DNA of 64,000 nt from an uncultured Spirochaetota bacterium (GTDB lineage Bacteria > Spirochaetota > Spirochaetia > Treponematales > Treponemataceae): positions 620,001-684,000 of the forward strand of contig CALXMF010000001.1 in NCBI GenBank assembly GCA_944389415.1. The letters are read 5' to 3'. This document shows, one piece after another, positions 1 to 10,500 of this stretch. The stretch's first letter is position 1, and each line of letters begins with the position of its first letter. The translations under genes and the position numbers were made by a program. A model generated the notes under the pieces. The model was not told the origin of the DNA, made no database searches, and saw nothing but the letters and a program-made list of their open reading frames with translations.

Positions 1-185
1 TATCTGAGTAGTTCGCTGTTTTGTACTTCGTTTGTCGCGAATCCTGGAAAAAGCAGATTTTGAATATCCCGCACTATATTGATGACGTTTTGTCTGTTAG
101 GGTAATTTTGAATTCCCTGTATATTGACTGCGCCATAGGTAGAATAGGAATCAAGAAAATTATCAATAAGATTATCAAGGTTCAT
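1..185 (-). CDS. cysE: serine O-acetyltransferase, N-terminal part (runs off the left edge)
   Basis: Reading the reverse strand from an ATG at 185 gives an open frame to the window edge, about 61 residues. Its pattern matches the N-terminal helical domain of EpsC/CysE-type serine acetyltransferases: a DNLIDNFLDSYSTYG segment, then NYPNRQNVINIVRDIQNLLF ending in the typical LFPG turn. The family transfers acetyl from acetyl-CoA to serine, the first step of cysteine synthesis. The catalytic left-handed beta-helix lies outside the window. The frame stays open upstream to about 222, but no better start is visible, and there is no clear ribosome-binding site before the ATG. It is divergent from the tRNA-Thr operon. 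The family call rests on recalled sequence similarity only. Confidence 0.7.
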   Translation of the reverse strand, partial: MNLDNLIDNFLDSYSTYGAVNIQGIQNYPNRQNVINIVRDIQNLLFPGFATNEVQNSELLR

Positions 186-289
186 GCATCGATAATATGC
201 GATATGGCGGGAAATTATCAAGATTTATCAGTCTCCGGTATAAGAAAGCGTAGGTAAGAGACTAATCAGTAATAAATGAAATTATTTAC

Positions 290-318
290 TTGACAAAAAG
301 AGAAAAAGAGAATATAGT
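290..318 (+). promoter_or_regulatory. sigma-70-type promoter of the tRNA-Thr/rpmG/secE block
   Basis: A perfect TTGACA -35 box at 290-295 and a TATAGT -10 box at 313-318 are separated by 17 bases. The predicted start falls a few bases upstream of tRNA-Thr at 338. This is one of the clearest promoters in the window and fits a highly expressed operon. Confidence 0.8.
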
Positions 319-337
319 TCCTACTACACTTGTTTTC

Positions 338-410
338 GCCTCTGTAGCTCAGTCGGCAGAGCGCAACCATGGTAAGGTTGAGGTCAGCGGTTCGATCCCG
401 CTCGGAGGCT
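338..410 (+). tRNA. tRNA-Thr (GGT anticodon)
   Basis: A full cloverleaf can be drawn. The acceptor stem GCCTCTG pairs with CGGAGGC, the D stem GCTC pairs with GAGC, and the anticodon stem CAACC pairs with GGTTG around loop ATGGTAA, giving anticodon GGT at 371-373. The T arm is AGCGG/CCGCT with loop TTCGATC. The discriminator is T and the 3' CCA is not encoded, so it must be added after transcription. Confidence 0.95.
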
Positions 411-456
411 TTATATAGATGTGTTTTATACACAGGCTTCAGAAGGAGATTTTACT

Positions 457-633
457 ATGGCAAGCAAGAAAAAAACAGCAGTTGAGATTATCGCTCTGCA
501 GTGCACAGAATGCAAACGAAAAAATTATACAACATATAAGAATCGTAAGAATATTCAGGGTAAGCTTGAGTTAAATAAATATTGTCCGTTTGATCGCAAG
601 CATACTTTGCATAAAGAAGCAAAGGCAAAATAA
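457..633 (+). CDS. rpmG: 50S ribosomal protein L33
   Basis: A 58-residue protein with the L33 signature: an N-terminal CTEC knuckle (Cys16, Cys19), a lysine-rich NRKN segment and a C-terminal KHTLHKE tail. It is a small protein of the large ribosomal subunit near the E site. The start at 457 is preceded by AGAAGGAG at 441-448; an upstream in-frame GTG at 421 is less likely. The second zinc knuckle reads CPFD, so the fourth Cys of the zinc-binding form is Asp46; only three of the four usual cysteines remain. It lies between two tRNA genes, as is common for rpmG upstream of secE. Confidence 0.93.
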   Translation: MASKKKTAVEIIALQCTECKRKNYTTYKNRKNIQGKLELNKYCPFDRKHTLHKEAKAK

Positions 634-691
634 GTTATATTCCTTCTGCCTTGCAGAAGTTTATATATATGCCATACAGTTGTATGGTTTT

Positions 692-764
692 AGGTCAGTA
701 GCTCCAATGGTAGAGCGTCGGTCTCCAAAACCGAATGTTGAGGGTTCGAGTCCTTCCTGGCCTG
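692..764 (+). tRNA. tRNA-Trp (CCA anticodon)
   Basis: Acceptor arms AGGTCAG and CTGGCCT pair. The anticodon stem TCGGT/ACCGA closes loop CTCCAAA, giving anticodon CCA, and the T loop is TTCGAGT. The discriminator is G at 764, as expected for bacterial tRNA-Trp. The 3' CCA is not encoded. It sits directly upstream of secE, a conserved arrangement in many bacteria. Confidence 0.95.
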
Positions 765-788
765 TATCTTTTATTCAGAGAGGCTGGT

Positions 789-968
789 ATGGGTAAGATT
801 GTCCGGTTTTGTAAAGAGTGTGGAGCCGAGCTTAAAAAAGTTGTATGGCCCAGCCGCGATGATGTTGTTTCTTCTGTAAAAGTTGTTCTGGTTTCAACAA
901 TAATTATTGCCGTTATCCTTGGTGTGCTTGATTTTGTATTTGTGACCGGAATGAATCTGATATTTTAA
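789..968 (+). CDS. secE: preprotein translocase subunit SecE
   Basis: A 59-residue, single-span inner-membrane protein of the SecYEG channel. The cytoplasmic amphipathic segment contains the family motif ELKKVVWPSRDDV, followed by one hydrophobic helix at about residues 29-55. The length is that of the short single-TM SecE type rather than the three-TM enterobacterial form. The start at 789 has an AGAGAGG-type ribosome-binding site and begins 24 bases after tRNA-Trp. nusG follows 13 bases after the stop, so both are surely cotranscribed. Confidence 0.93.
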   Translation: MGKIVRFCKECGAELKKVVWPSRDDVVSSVKVVLVSTIIIAVILGVLDFVFVTGMNLIF

Positions 969-981
969 TTAGGCTGTTTAG

Positions 982-1539
982 ATGGCACGTAATTGGTATA
1001 TCCTACATACATATACAGGTTATGAAGGAAAGATAGAGCGAACAATACGTTCTATGATTGAACTTGGAGATCTGTCACCGGACGTGGTTCTGGATGTAAA
1101 AGTTCCGATGGAAGATGTTATCGAGGTAAAGGATTCAAAGCGCAGAGTTACGTCGAAGAAATTTCTTCCTGGTTATATCATGCTGGAACTTGATTTGCCT
1201 GATATAGGCTGGAAATCAACCTGTTCAGCTATACGGCGTATTGCTGGTGTAACTGGATTTGTCGGTACGAATCCAAGCGAACGTCCTCGTCCTATCAGTT
1301 CTGATGAGGCAAAAAGCCTTCTCAGAAAATCAGGAGAGGTAAAAGGTGAAAAGCAACTGCGCATGAAGCAGACTTTTTCTGTTAACGAAAGTGTTAAAAT
1401 TATTGATGGCCCGTTTGCTTCATTTACCGGTAAAATTGAAGAAGTTAATTTAGAAAAAAATAAATTGCGTGTAACGGTACAGATTTTTGGCCGTTCGACA
1501 CCTGTTGAAGTTGATCTGCTTCAGGTTGAAAAAGTATAA
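982..1539 (+). CDS. nusG: transcription termination/antitermination protein NusG
   Basis: 185 residues. The N-terminal NGN domain begins with the typical WYILHTYTGYE and contains the FLPGYI element. The C-terminal KOW domain has the VKIIDGPFASFTGKIEEV signature. NusG binds the RNA polymerase clamp, affects pausing and termination, and couples transcription to ribosomes or Rho. The length is normal for a NusG without inserted domains. It is followed by a structured 134-base leader before rplK. Confidence 0.95.
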   Translation: MARNWYILHTYTGYEGKIERTIRSMIELGDLSPDVVLDVKVPMEDVIEVKDSKRRVTSKKFLPGYIMLELDLPDIGWKSTCSAIRRIAGVTGFVGTNPSERPRPISSDEAKSLLRKSGEVKGEKQLRMKQTFSVNESVKIIDGPFASFTGKIEEVNLEKNKLRVTVQIFGRSTPVEVDLLQVEKV

Positions 1540-1553
1540 AAGAGAATGGTTCT

Positions 1554-1623
1554 ACCGCCGTGTCATCGATACGGCGGTTGTTCCTGTTTTGGGAGAGGTT
1601 GTCTGCGTCGCAGAGTAAACCTC
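1554..1623 (+). promoter_or_regulatory. structured leader between nusG and rplK (possible L1 autoregulatory site)
   Basis: Two hairpins are visible. ACCGCCGT (1554-1561) pairs with ACGGCGGT (1571-1578). A bulged hairpin at 1595-1623 has outer stem GAGGTT/AACCTC and inner stem TCTGC/GCAGA. In many bacteria ribosomal protein L1 represses translation of the rplK-rplA mRNA by binding a leader that mimics its 23S rRNA site; the second hairpin sits where such a site is expected. The stems are seen directly; the role is inferred. The rplK ribosome-binding site lies 38 bases further on. Confidence 0.5.
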
Positions 1624-1673
1624 GCTAGGGAAACGAATTATTGTTTTCCATACCAATAGCAAGGAGAAAATAT

Positions 1674-2105
1674 ATGGCAAAAAAGAAGGTAACAGCTGTT
1701 ATTAAGCTACAGTGCCCTGCCGGCAAAGCGACTCCGGCGCCGCCTATCGGTCCGGCGCTTGGTCCGCACGGTGTCAGTGCGCCTCAGTTTGTGCAGCAGT
1801 TCAATGACCGGACAAAAACGATGGAGCCGGGGCTTGTTATCCCAGTTATCATCACTGTGTATCAGGACAAGTCTTTCACTTTCGTTCTGAAGACACCTCC
1901 AGCAGCTGTTCTTATTAAGAAGGCGCTTGGCATTGAAAAAGGTGCCGGAAATCCGCTTCGTGATAAGGTTGGAAAGCTGTCTCAGGCAAAACTTGAGGAA
2001 ATCGCGAAAACAAAGCTACCTGATGTTAATGCAAATGACCTTGAGGCCGCAAAGAAGATTATTGCCGGTACTGCGCGCAGTATGGGTGTAGAGGTGGAGC
2101 AGTAA
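1674..2105 (+). CDS. rplK: 50S ribosomal protein L11
   Basis: 143 residues. The N-terminal domain has the hallmark proline-rich stretch [16 protein letters not shown]; the C-terminal rRNA-binding domain ends with [15 protein letters not shown]11 binds the GTPase-associated centre of 23S rRNA and contacts elongation factors. The start at 1674 is set by AAGGAG at 1661-1666; the in-frame codons upstream from 1641 are not family-like. rplA starts one base after the stop, implying translational coupling. Confidence 0.96.
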   Translation: MAKKKVTAVIKLQCPAGKATPAPPIGPALGPHGVSAPQFVQQFNDRTKTMEPGLVIPVIITVYQDKSFTFVLKTPPAAVLIKKALGIEKGAGNPLRDKVGKLSQAKLEEIAKTKLPDVNANDLEAAKKIIAGTARSMGVEVEQ

Positions 2106-2106
2106 T

Positions 2107-2787
2107 ATGGCGCATGGAAAGAAATATCTTGAAGCATTGAAAAAGTATGATGCTTCAAAAGACTATGATGTTGTCGAGGCCTGCAAAATCGTTCAGAATA
2201 TGAAATTCGCCGGTTTTGATGAGACTGTTGAAGCACATGTTTGTCTTCGTCTTGGAAAAAGTCAGTCTGTACGTGATACTCTGGTATTTCCTCATCAGTT
2301 TAAAGCTGAAAAGAAGGTTCTGGTTTTTTGTAAAGAGGATCGCATAAAAGAAGCTCTTGACGCAGGTGCTGCATTCGCAGGTGCTGATGAATATATCCAG
2401 AAAGTTAAAGACGGCTGGTTGGATTTTGATATTGCAGTGGCGACTCCTGATATGATGAAAGATGTAGGTCGCCTTGGTATGGTTTTAGGTCGGAAAGGTC
2501 TGATGCCGAATCCGAAGACTGGTACTGTAACAAATGATATTACTCATGCAATTGCAGAACTGAAAAAAGGTCGGACTGAATATCGCGCAGACAAAGGCGG
2601 CGTTGTCCATATCGCTGTCGGTAAGGTTTCAATGGATGCGGAGAAAATTGCAGAAAACGTTTCAACCCTGCTTTCTGAAATCAGTCGCAAAAAACCTGCT
2701 GATGCAAAAGCTGGATTTATTCAGTCTGTATCAGTTTGTTCAACCATGGGACCCGGCGTATGGGTAAATTATAAGGATGGTGAGTAA
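2107..2787 (+). CDS. rplA: 50S ribosomal protein L1
   Basis: 226 residues, the usual bacterial length. It contains the family signature around DMMKDVGRLGMVLGRKGLMP and the TEYRADKGGVVHIAVGK segment. L1 forms the mobile stalk near the E site and in many bacteria also represses its own mRNA. Only one base separates it from rplK and two from rplJ, so the three are read as one translational unit. Confidence 0.96.
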   Translation: MAHGKKYLEALKKYDASKDYDVVEACKIVQNMKFAGFDETVEAHVCLRLGKSQSVRDTLVFPHQFKAEKKVLVFCKEDRIKEALDAGAAFAGADEYIQKVKDGWLDFDIAVATPDMMKDVGRLGMVLGRKGLMPNPKTGTVTNDITHAIAELKKGRTEYRADKGGVVHIAVGKVSMDAEKIAENVSTLLSEISRKKPADAKAGFIQSVSVCSTMGPGVWVNYKDGE

Positions 2788-2789
2788 TC

Positions 2790-3323
2790 ATGGCAGTTAG
2801 AGCAAAGAAGTTACAGCCTGCAAAAACACAGGCAATTGAATCAGCTAAAAATCTGCTTCAGGGCTATGAGGACTTTATTTTCACTGATTATCGCGGATTA
2901 ACAGTCGAACAGATAACCGATCTGCGCCATCAGTTACGTGCGAAAGAGTGTTCTTTCAAAGTTGTAAAAAATAATTTTGCCCGGATTGCGTTTGAGGAAT
3001 TAAAAATAGATTCTGTTTCTGATTTCCTTGCTGGTCCTACGGCTGTCGCCCTTTCAAAGGGTGATACAAACGAAGTTGCAAAAGTATTGTATGACTTTGC
3101 AAAAAATGTTCCGGCTCTTGAAATCAAAGGCGGTCTCGTAGGTAACGAGATATATGATGCTGCAAAACTGGAAGCTTTCTCAAAGCTGCCAGGAAAGAGT
3201 CAGTTGATTGCTATGATTATGTCTACAATCAATGCTCCTGTTCAGAAACTTGCAGCTACGCTGCAGGCTTATGTGGACAAAAAATCTGCAGAAGGCGGGG
3301 CAGAGGCTCCCGCTGCGGAATAA
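2790..3323 (+). CDS. rplJ: 50S ribosomal protein L10
   Basis: 177 residues. The N-terminal rRNA-binding domain includes FIFTDYRGLTVEQITDLRHQ and the KVVKNN element; the C-terminal helix that anchors L7/L12 dimers is present, ending in an acidic, alanine-rich tail. It forms the base of the ribosomal stalk. It starts two bases after rplA. A 112-base gap without a gene separates it from rplL. Confidence 0.95.
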   Translation: MAVRAKKLQPAKTQAIESAKNLLQGYEDFIFTDYRGLTVEQITDLRHQLRAKECSFKVVKNNFARIAFEELKIDSVSDFLAGPTAVALSKGDTNEVAKVLYDFAKNVPALEIKGGLVGNEIYDAAKLEAFSKLPGKSQLIAMIMSTINAPVQKLAATLQAYVDKKSAEGGAEAPAAE

Positions 3324-3435
3324 TTAATTGGAATAACGAGTCAGGCTTCAATGCTGTCGTCCTGTCCGTTTGTATATTACTTAAAGCTGTACAGATGTAT
3401 AGCTACTATTTTGCCTATTTGAAGGAGAAGATAAT

Positions 3436-3819
3436 ATGGCAGCTCTCACAACAGAACAGATTCTTGATGCTATCGCTTCTATGACCGTTATGGAAGCTTC
3501 TGAGCTTGTAAAAGCTATGGAAGAAAAATTTGGTGTAACAGCAGCAGCTCCTGTTGTAGTTGCTGGTGCAGGCGCTGGTGCCGGTGGCGAAGCAGCTGAA
3601 GAAAAAACAGAATTTAATGTATCTCTTGAAAGTGCTGATGCTTCAAAGAAGATTGCTGTAATCAAAGCTGTTCGTACAGTAACTGGTCTCGGTCTTAAAG
3701 AAGCAAAAGAGCTTGTTGAAGGTGCTCCAAAAGTTCTTAAAGAAGCAGTTTCTAAGGAAGAAGCAGAGAATATTAAGAAAGAAATCGAAGCAGCCGGCGG
3801 TGTTGTTAAGATTGCATAA
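3436..3819 (+). CDS. rplL: 50S ribosomal protein L7/L12
   Basis: 127 residues. It has an N-terminal dimerisation domain ([20 protein letters not shown]), a Gly/Ala-rich hinge at about residues 38-52, and the conserved C-terminal domain with [20 protein letters not shown]. It is the flexible stalk protein that recruits translation factors and is usually present in several copies per ribosome. The start has a strong GAAGGAGAAG site. The 112 bases upstream may hold processing or regulatory structure for its higher expression. Confidence 0.96.
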   Translation: MAALTTEQILDAIASMTVMEASELVKAMEEKFGVTAAAPVVVAGAGAGAGGEAAEEKTEFNVSLESADASKKIAVIKAVRTVTGLGLKEAKELVEGAPKVLKEAVSKEEAENIKKEIEAAGGVVKIA

Positions 3820-3833
3820 TTTCTGCAATAGTG

Positions 3834-3862
3834 TGCAGACACTGGATTTGCCGGTGTCTGCC
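3834..3862 (+). terminator. hairpin between rplL and rpoB (partial terminator or processing site)
   Basis: GCAGACAC pairs with GTGTCTGC around a ten-base loop, directly after rplL. No strong U-run follows, so full termination is unlikely. In many bacteria an attenuator or RNase site here lowers rpoBC relative to the stalk proteins. The rest of the 199-base gap before rpoB shows no gene. Confidence 0.5.
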
Positions 3863-4021
3863 GGAACATTTTATCAATATTCTCATTGTTTGTGTAATAC
3901 AGTATGCTGTCCAGAATCAGTGTATTCGGGCAGCTATACTTGTCTTTAATGATTTTCAAAATATCCCTTTTGTGTGAAGGTGTTCACGCAGAAAGCGCAG
4001 AAGTAGTTTAAGGGGGACTTG

Positions 4022-7000
4022 ATGTTCGCAAAGAGTCGGACGATCAATAGACAGTATATTGGCAAAAATATCCAGAATTTTATGGAGTTGCCTAATCTCA
4101 TCGATATTCAGCTTTCGTCCTATGAAGGTTTTTTACAAAAGGAAAAACTGGATAAGCATGAACCGCTTGCAGATCAAGGTCTGGAAGAAGTATTCCGCTC
4201 TACATTCCCGATCGAAAGCCCGAACGGGGACATGACCCTCGAATATGAATTTTACGAACTCGATGAACAGAATATTAAATTTACTGAGCTCGAGTGTAAA
4301 CAAAAGGGGCAAACATATTCAGTTCCCCTTAAAGCCCGAATTAATCTGGTGTTTCAGCAGACTGGCGAAATTCGTCAGAAAGATATATATATGGGGGATA
4401 TCCCCCTTATGACAGACCGCGGTACTTTTATTATCAATGGTGCCGAACGTGTTGTTGTTTCTCAAATTCATCGTTCCCCTGGTGTAATTTTTTGCCATGA
4501 AAAGGGGGTTTTTTCAAGCAGAATTATTCCTTATCGTGGCAGTTGGCTTGAATTTGAGATTGATCAGAAAAAAGAACTTATATATGCAAAAATAGACAGA
4601 AAGAAACGAATACTGGGGACTCTTTTTCTTAGAGCTCTGGGATATAATTCCCGTGAAGAAATCATTCAGGCATTTTATAAAACAGAACCCGCTGTGGTTA
4701 ACAGTGACCGATCGGTAATAGAAAGTCTTGTCGGTAAGGTCTTGGCGAAACCTGTATATGTCAAAGATCCTGACACAGGAGATGATCGGATCTTGTATAA
4801 AGCAGGTGAAAAATTGCATCCGCATAATATTGATGAGCTTTTGCAGTATAGTGTGGAGAATATAGAGGTTATTTCTTTTGAAGCGGAAGGTTCTCTCAAT
4901 TCGCAGATGATTATTAACTGTTTTGAGCGGGAGGAAATTCGTTATACAAAAGAAGGTTCTGTAAACGGAGAGCCTTCACGTGAAGATGCGCTGATTGAAG
5001 TTCATAATGTGCTGATGCCGGGTGAGCCTACTACAATTGATGCGGCAGCAAAAGATCTTGAAAATATGTTCTTTTCTCCTCGCCGCTATGATTTGGGTAA
5101 AGTTGGCCGTTATAAGCTGAATAAGAAATTTGACCGGGAAGAAACTGCTTTTACTTTGGTAAAAGATGATATCATCCAGACAATGAAATTCCTGATAAAA
5201 GTCTATATCAGGGATGAAAAAATTGACGATATTGACCACCTTGGTAATAGGCGCGTGCGTTCTGTTGGTGAGCTGATGACTAATCAGCTGAAAACCGCCA
5301 TGAGTCGCATGGAACGTATTGCCAAGGAGCGGATGGGACTGAAAGAGACAGATACCATGAAGCCGCAGGATTTGATTTCCATTAAACCGATTGTTGCGGC
5401 AATTAAGGAATTTTTTGGTTCCAGTCAGCTTTCCCAATTTATGGATCAGGTTAACCCGCTTGCCGAATTAACACATAAGCGCCGTCTGAACGCGCTCGGT
5501 CCCGGTGGTCTTTCCCGTGACCGAGCAGGATTTGAAGTTCGCGATGTCCATTATACTCACTATGGCCGTATGTGTCCTATTGAGACACCGGAAGGACCGA
5601 ATATCGGACTGATAGTTTCGCTGGCGATTTATACACGTGTTAATGAATATGGTTTTCTTGAAGCGCCATATCGGAAAATCGAAGACGGAAAAGCGACTGA
5701 AACAATAGATTATCTGTCCGCGATGGATGAAGATAAATATTATATTGGACAGGTTTCTGTTGGAATGAATTCTGATGGTTCTTTTGGTACAGAGCAAATT
5801 TCCTGCCGGCATTGCGGCGACTATACGACAAAAAATCCAAAAGATGTGCAATACATGGACGTTTCGCCGAAACAGATTATTTCTGTTTCAGCTGCGCTTG
5901 TTCCGTTCCTTGAGCATGATGACGCGAACCGAGCGTTGATGGGTTCAAACATGCAGCGTCAGGCTGTTCCATTATTATTCCCGGAACCGCCGCATGTTGG
6001 TACCGGTATGGAGCAGAAATGCGCGTATGATTCCGGTGTTCTTATCAAAGCAAAGCGCCCCGGTGAAGTTGTCTGGGTAACATCAGATATGATAAAAGTT
6101 CGTCCTGATGAAGCATCTGCGCCCGATCAGATTGATGAGTATCCGTTGCTTAAATATCAGCGGACAAATCAGGATACCTGCTACCATCAGCGTCCCATTG
6201 TTGATGTTGGCACACGGGTAGAAAAGGGAACTGTACTTGCTGATGGACCTGCGACATTTAATGGTGAACTGGCTCTTGGACGTAATATTCTTGTTGGGTT
6301 TGTTCCTTGGAATGGATATAACTACGAGGATGCGATTCTGATTTCGCAGCGTGTTGTTCGTGAAGATATGTTCACCTCTATTCATATTAAGGAATTTACA
6401 ACAGAAATCAGAGAAACAAAACTTGGGCCTGAAAAGATAACGCGTGATATTCCAAATACAAGTGAAAAAACACTTGATAATCTTGATACAGAAGGTATTA
6501 TTCGTGTCGGAGCAAAGGTCTCCTCAGGTGATATCCTTGTTGGTAAGGTGACTCCAAAAAGTGAGACCGAGACAACACCGGAATTTAAACTGTTGAATTC
6601 CATTTTTGGTGAAAAAGCAAAAGAAGTCCGTGATTCTTCACTTCGTGTGCCGCATGGTGTTGAAGGAACGATTATAGATGTTCAGCGCCTTCGCCGGACT
6701 GAAGGTGATGACTTAAATCCTGGTGTGGATGAAGTTGTAAAAGTGCTTATCGCCACAAAGCGTAAGCTGCGTGAGGGTGATAAGATGGCGGGACGGCACG
6801 GAAATAAGGGAATTGTAGCCCGTATTCTTCCGATTGAAGATATGCCGTACCTAGAGGACGGTACTCCGCTTGATATTTGTCTGAATCCCCTTGGTGTTCC
6901 TTCTCGAATGAATATTGGTCAGATCATGGAATCAGAACTTGGCCTTGCGGGTAAATTCCTAGACGAGTGGTATGAGGCTCCTGTATTCCAGTCTCCGTCA

Positions 7001-7525
7001 AATGAGCAGATTTCTGCGAAACTTGTTCAGGCTGGGTTTAAACCAAATTCGAAAGCTGTTTTGCGTGACGGCCGTACTGGAGAGCCGTTTAAGAATGATG
7101 TATTTGTCGGTGTCATTTACTTTATGAAGTTGCATCACTTGGTTGATGATAAGATGCATGCTCGTTCTACAGGTCCGTATTCACTGGTTACTCAGCAGCC
7201 TCTCGGTGGAAAGGCACAGTTTGGTGGTCAGCGTCTTGGAGAGATGGAGGTCTGGGCATTGGAAGCGTACGGTGCTGCCAATACATTGCAGGAGCTCCTT
7301 ACCATCAAATCTGATGATATGAATGGTCGGTCCAAAATATATGAGTCGATTGTTAAGGGTGAGCCTTCAACTGCTGCCGGCGTACCGGAAGCGTTCAATG
7401 TTATGGTTCAGGAACTGCGAGGACTTGCTCTTGATTTTACAGTATATGATGCAAAAGGTAAGCAGATCGCCCTTACCGAACGCGATGAAGAACTGATTGC
7501 TAAGAACAGTTCTAATTTCCAGTAA
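4022..7525 (+). CDS. rpoB: DNA-directed RNA polymerase beta subunit
   Basis: 1167 residues, complete. Conserved blocks include the rifampicin region ([20 protein letters not shown]), the [17 protein letters not shown] segment, [12 protein letters not shown] and the C-terminal [17 protein letters not shown]. The start is the ATG at 4022 after AAGGGGGAC; a TTG one codon upstream is unlikely. At the position equal to E. coli Ser531 the residue is Asn490, the substitution linked to natural rifampicin resistance in spirochaetes. rpoC follows after 12 bases. It forms the polymerase core together with alpha and beta'. Confidence 0.98.
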   Translation: MFAKSRTINRQYIGKNIQNFMELPNLIDIQLSSYEGFLQKEKLDKHEPLADQGLEEVFRSTFPIESPNGDMTLEYEFYELDEQNIKFTELECKQKGQTYSVPLKARINLVFQQTGEIRQKDIYMGDIPLMTDRGTFIINGAERVVVSQIHRSPGVIFCHEKGVFSSRIIPYRGSWLEFEIDQKKELIYAKIDRKKRILGTLFLRALGYNSREEIIQAFYKTEPAVVNSDRSVIESLVGKVLAKPVYVKDPDTGDDRILYKAGEKLHPHNIDELLQYSVENIEVISFEAEGSLNSQMIINCFEREEIRYTKEGSVNGEPSREDALIEVHNVLMPGEPTTIDAAAKDLENMFFSPRRYDLGKVGRYKLNKKFDREETAFTLVKDDIIQTMKFLIKVYIRDEKIDDIDHLGNRRVRSVGELMTNQLKTAMSRMERIAKERMGLKETDTMKPQDLISIKPIVAAIKEFFGSSQLSQFMDQVNPLAELTHKRRLNALGPGGLSRDRAGFEVRDVHYTHYGRMCPIETPEGPNIGLIVSLAIYTRVNEYGFLEAPYRKIEDGKATETIDYLSAMDEDKYYIGQVSVGMNSDGSFGTEQISCRHCGDYTTKNPKDVQYMDVSPKQIISVSAALVPFLEHDDANRALMGSNMQRQAVPLLFPEPPHVGTGMEQKCAYDSGVLIKAKRPGEVVWVTSDMIKVRPDEASAPDQIDEYPLLKYQRTNQDTCYHQRPIVDVGTRVEKGTVLADGPATFNGELALGRNILVGFVPWNGYNYEDAILISQRVVREDMFTSIHIKEFTTEIRETKLGPEKITRDIPNTSEKTLDNLDTEGIIRVGAKVSSGDILVGKVTPKSETETTPEFKLLNSIFGEKAKEVRDSSLRVPHGVEGTIIDVQRLRRTEGDDLNPGVDEVVKVLIATKRKLREGDKMAGRHGNKGIVARILPIEDMPYLEDGTPLDICLNPLGVPSRMNIGQIMESELGLAGKFLDEWYEAPVFQSPSNEQISAKLVQAGFKPNSKAVLRDGRTGEPFKNDVFVGVIYFMKLHHLVDDKMHARSTGPYSLVTQQPLGGKAQFGGQRLGEMEVWALEAYGAANTLQELLTIKSDDMNGRSKIYESIVKGEPSTAAGVPEAFNVMVQELRGLALDFTVYDAKGKQIALTERDEELIAKNSSNFQ

Positions 7526-7537
7526 TTAGGAGAATTT

Positions 7538-10500
7538 ATGCGGGATATTCAAGATTTTGACAGCTTGATGATTAAACTTGCTTCTCCGGATACGATCCGT
7601 GCATGGTCATATGGAGAGGTGAAAAAGCCTGAGACGATCAATTACCGTACTCTCCGGCCTGAGAAAGATGGATTGTTCTGTGAACGCATATTTGGTACCA
7701 CAAAAGAGTGGGAATGTTTTTGCGGAAAGTTTAAATCTATCCGGTATAAGGGTGTTATCTGCGACCGCTGCGGTGTTGAAGTAACACATTTTAAGGTTCG
7801 CCGTGAACGTATGGGGCATATTGAGCTTGCTGCTCCGGTTTCTCATATTTGGTATTACCGGTCTGTCCCATCGCGCATGGGACTGCTGCTTGACCTGCAA
7901 GTTGCCGCACTTCGTTCTGTTTTATATTACGAAAAATATATCGTTATTGATCCAGGTGATACAGACCTGAAAAAAATGGCGCTTTTGACAGAAGATGAAT
8001 ATAACGAGGCAAAAGATCGTTATGGAGATTCGTTTCAGGCTGGTATGGGCGCTGAAGCAATCAAAACTCTTCTTGAAAATCTGAATCTTGACGAACTTGC
8101 TGCGGAATTACGGGCAAAGATGATCGAAAAAGGTGCAAAAAGTGATAAGCGCCTTCTTAAACGTATTGAAATCGTGGAGAATTTCCGAGCTTCTTCTAAT
8201 AAATGTTCATGGATGGTTCTCGATGTAATTCCTGTTATCCCTCCAGAACTGCGTCCTATGGTTCAGCTTGATGGCGGACGTTTTGCGACTTCTGATCTGA
8301 ACGATTTATATCGGCGTGTAATTAACCGTAATAACCGCCTGAAGCGTTTGCAGCAGTTGTCCGCGCCGGATATCATTATCCGCAATGAGAAACGTATGTT
8401 GCAGGAAGCTGTTGATGCGCTGTTTGATAATTCAAAACGGAAACGGGTCGTTAAAGGAGCTTCGAATCGTCCGCTTAAATCTATTTCAGATATGCTGAAA
8501 GGAAAGCAGGGGCGGTTCAGACAGAATCTGCTGGGAAAACGTGTTGACTATTCCGGACGTTCGGTAATTGTTGTTGGCCCTGAGTTGAAACTGTGGCAGT
8601 GCGGTCTTCCTACAAAAATGGCGCTTGAACTGTTCAAACCCTTTATCATGAAAAAGCTTGTTGATAAAGATGTTGTGTATAATATCAAAAAGGCGAAACT
8701 TCTTGTTGAACAGGAATCACCTGAAGTATACGCAATTCTTGATGAGGTTGTGCGTGAACATCCAGTTATGCTTAACCGCGCGCCTACGCTGCACCGCTTG
8801 GGTATTCAGGCATTTGAACCTGTTCTTGTTGAAGGCAAAGCTATTAAACTGCATCCGCTAGTTTGTCACGCGTTCAATGCTGACTTTGACGGTGACCAGA
8901 TGGCGGTGCATGTTCCTCTGACGCAGGCTGCACAGATGGAGTGCTGGACATTAATGTTGTCGGCAAGAAATCTGCTTGATCCGGCTAACGGTAAAACGAT
9001 TGTATATCCGTCACAGGATATGGTGCTTGGAATTTATTATCTGACTAAGATAAAACCGAAACATGATGATGGGGCTGTCTCTGGCGAACATCATCTAAGA
9101 CGGTTCAGTTCTGAAGAAGAAGTATTCCTTGCCGCTGAAGCAGGCAGTATTGGCTGGCAGGAAGAAATCCTGGTACCAGTAAGAAAGGCTCCGTATAATG
9201 GCATTATAACAGCCACAACAGCCGGGCGTCTTCGTTTTAATGAAGAAATGCCGCCAGAAGTTGATTTTGTTAATGATCTGCTTGGTGACAAACAGCTGAA
9301 AGCGCTGATTGAAAAAGTATATAAAGAAAAAGGCCCGTGGCTGACAGTACAGATGCTTGACGCAATCAAATCAGTTGGGTATCGGTATGCCACATTCTTT
9401 GGCGCTACTATTTCTATGGATGATATTCTTATTCCAGATGAGAAATCTTCTATGATAGCTAATGCAGGTGCCGATGTAGACAGAATCAGAGATCAGTATA
9501 ATAAAGGTGTTATTACTGATGAGGAACGGTACAATCAGGTATGTGATATCTGGGCAAAAAAGAGCGATGAGCTGACAGAGATCATGATGGATAAAATGAA
9601 ACGTGATAAAGACGGATTCAATACAATCTACATGATGGCTGACTCAGGTGCGCGCGGAAGTAAGAACCAGATACGTCAGCTTGCAGGTATGCGTGGTCTG
9701 ATGGCAAAACCCAATGGTCAGATTATCGAGCTGCCGATTCTCTCAAACTTTAAAGAAGGTCTTTCTGTTTTTGAATTCTTTATTTCCACAAACGGTGCGC
9801 GCAAAGGTTTGTCTGATACAGCGCTGAAAACGGCGGACGCCGGTTATCTTACGCGCCGTCTTGTCGATATCGCGCAGGATGTGGTTGTTAATGAAGATGA
9901 CTGCGGCACTATTAATGGTATTGACTATTCTGCGGTAAAAGAAGGTGAAAAGATTATTGAGTCTCTTCGGGACCGCATTGTTGGAAAATATACGCTTGAG
10001 CGGGTTCTTCATCCGATTACCCGCGAAGTCATCTGTGATATCAACGAATATGTTACGGATGAACTTGCGGAGCAGATAGAAGAAGCCGGTGTTGAAACGG
10101 TAAAAATGCGCTCTGTGCTGACTTGTGAAAGTGAACACGGTGTTTGCTGTAAGTGTTACGGTCGTAATCTTGCTCACAACAAGATTGTTGAAATCGGAGA
10201 AGCAGTCGGTATTATTGCGGCGCAGTCAATTGGACAGCCTGGTACTCAGCTTACCATGCGTACTTTCCACGTTGGTGGTACTGCATCAAAGTCAACAGAA
10301 GAGAACCGTATTGTTCTAAAGCACTCTGCTCTTATTCTTGATATCGCTGGTACACATGTTGAACGGGATGACGGAAGCTGGTTGTTTACACGCAAAGGCT
10401 TTATGAATGTTGCCCGTGTGATCAGCAGCTATCCTGTAGAACAGGGAATGCAGCTGCTCGTTGAGGACGGAAGCCGCATTCTTAAAGATGTGCCGCTGTT

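Noticed and set aside
21-257. Forward open frame of 78 codons near the left edge
   Set aside because: It is antisense to the cysE-like frame, has a TTG start and no ribosome-binding site, and its protein has no recognisable pattern.
3381-3959. Leftward 192-codon frame across rplL
   Set aside because: Antisense to rplL; the Ala/Ser-rich product mirrors the rplL hinge.
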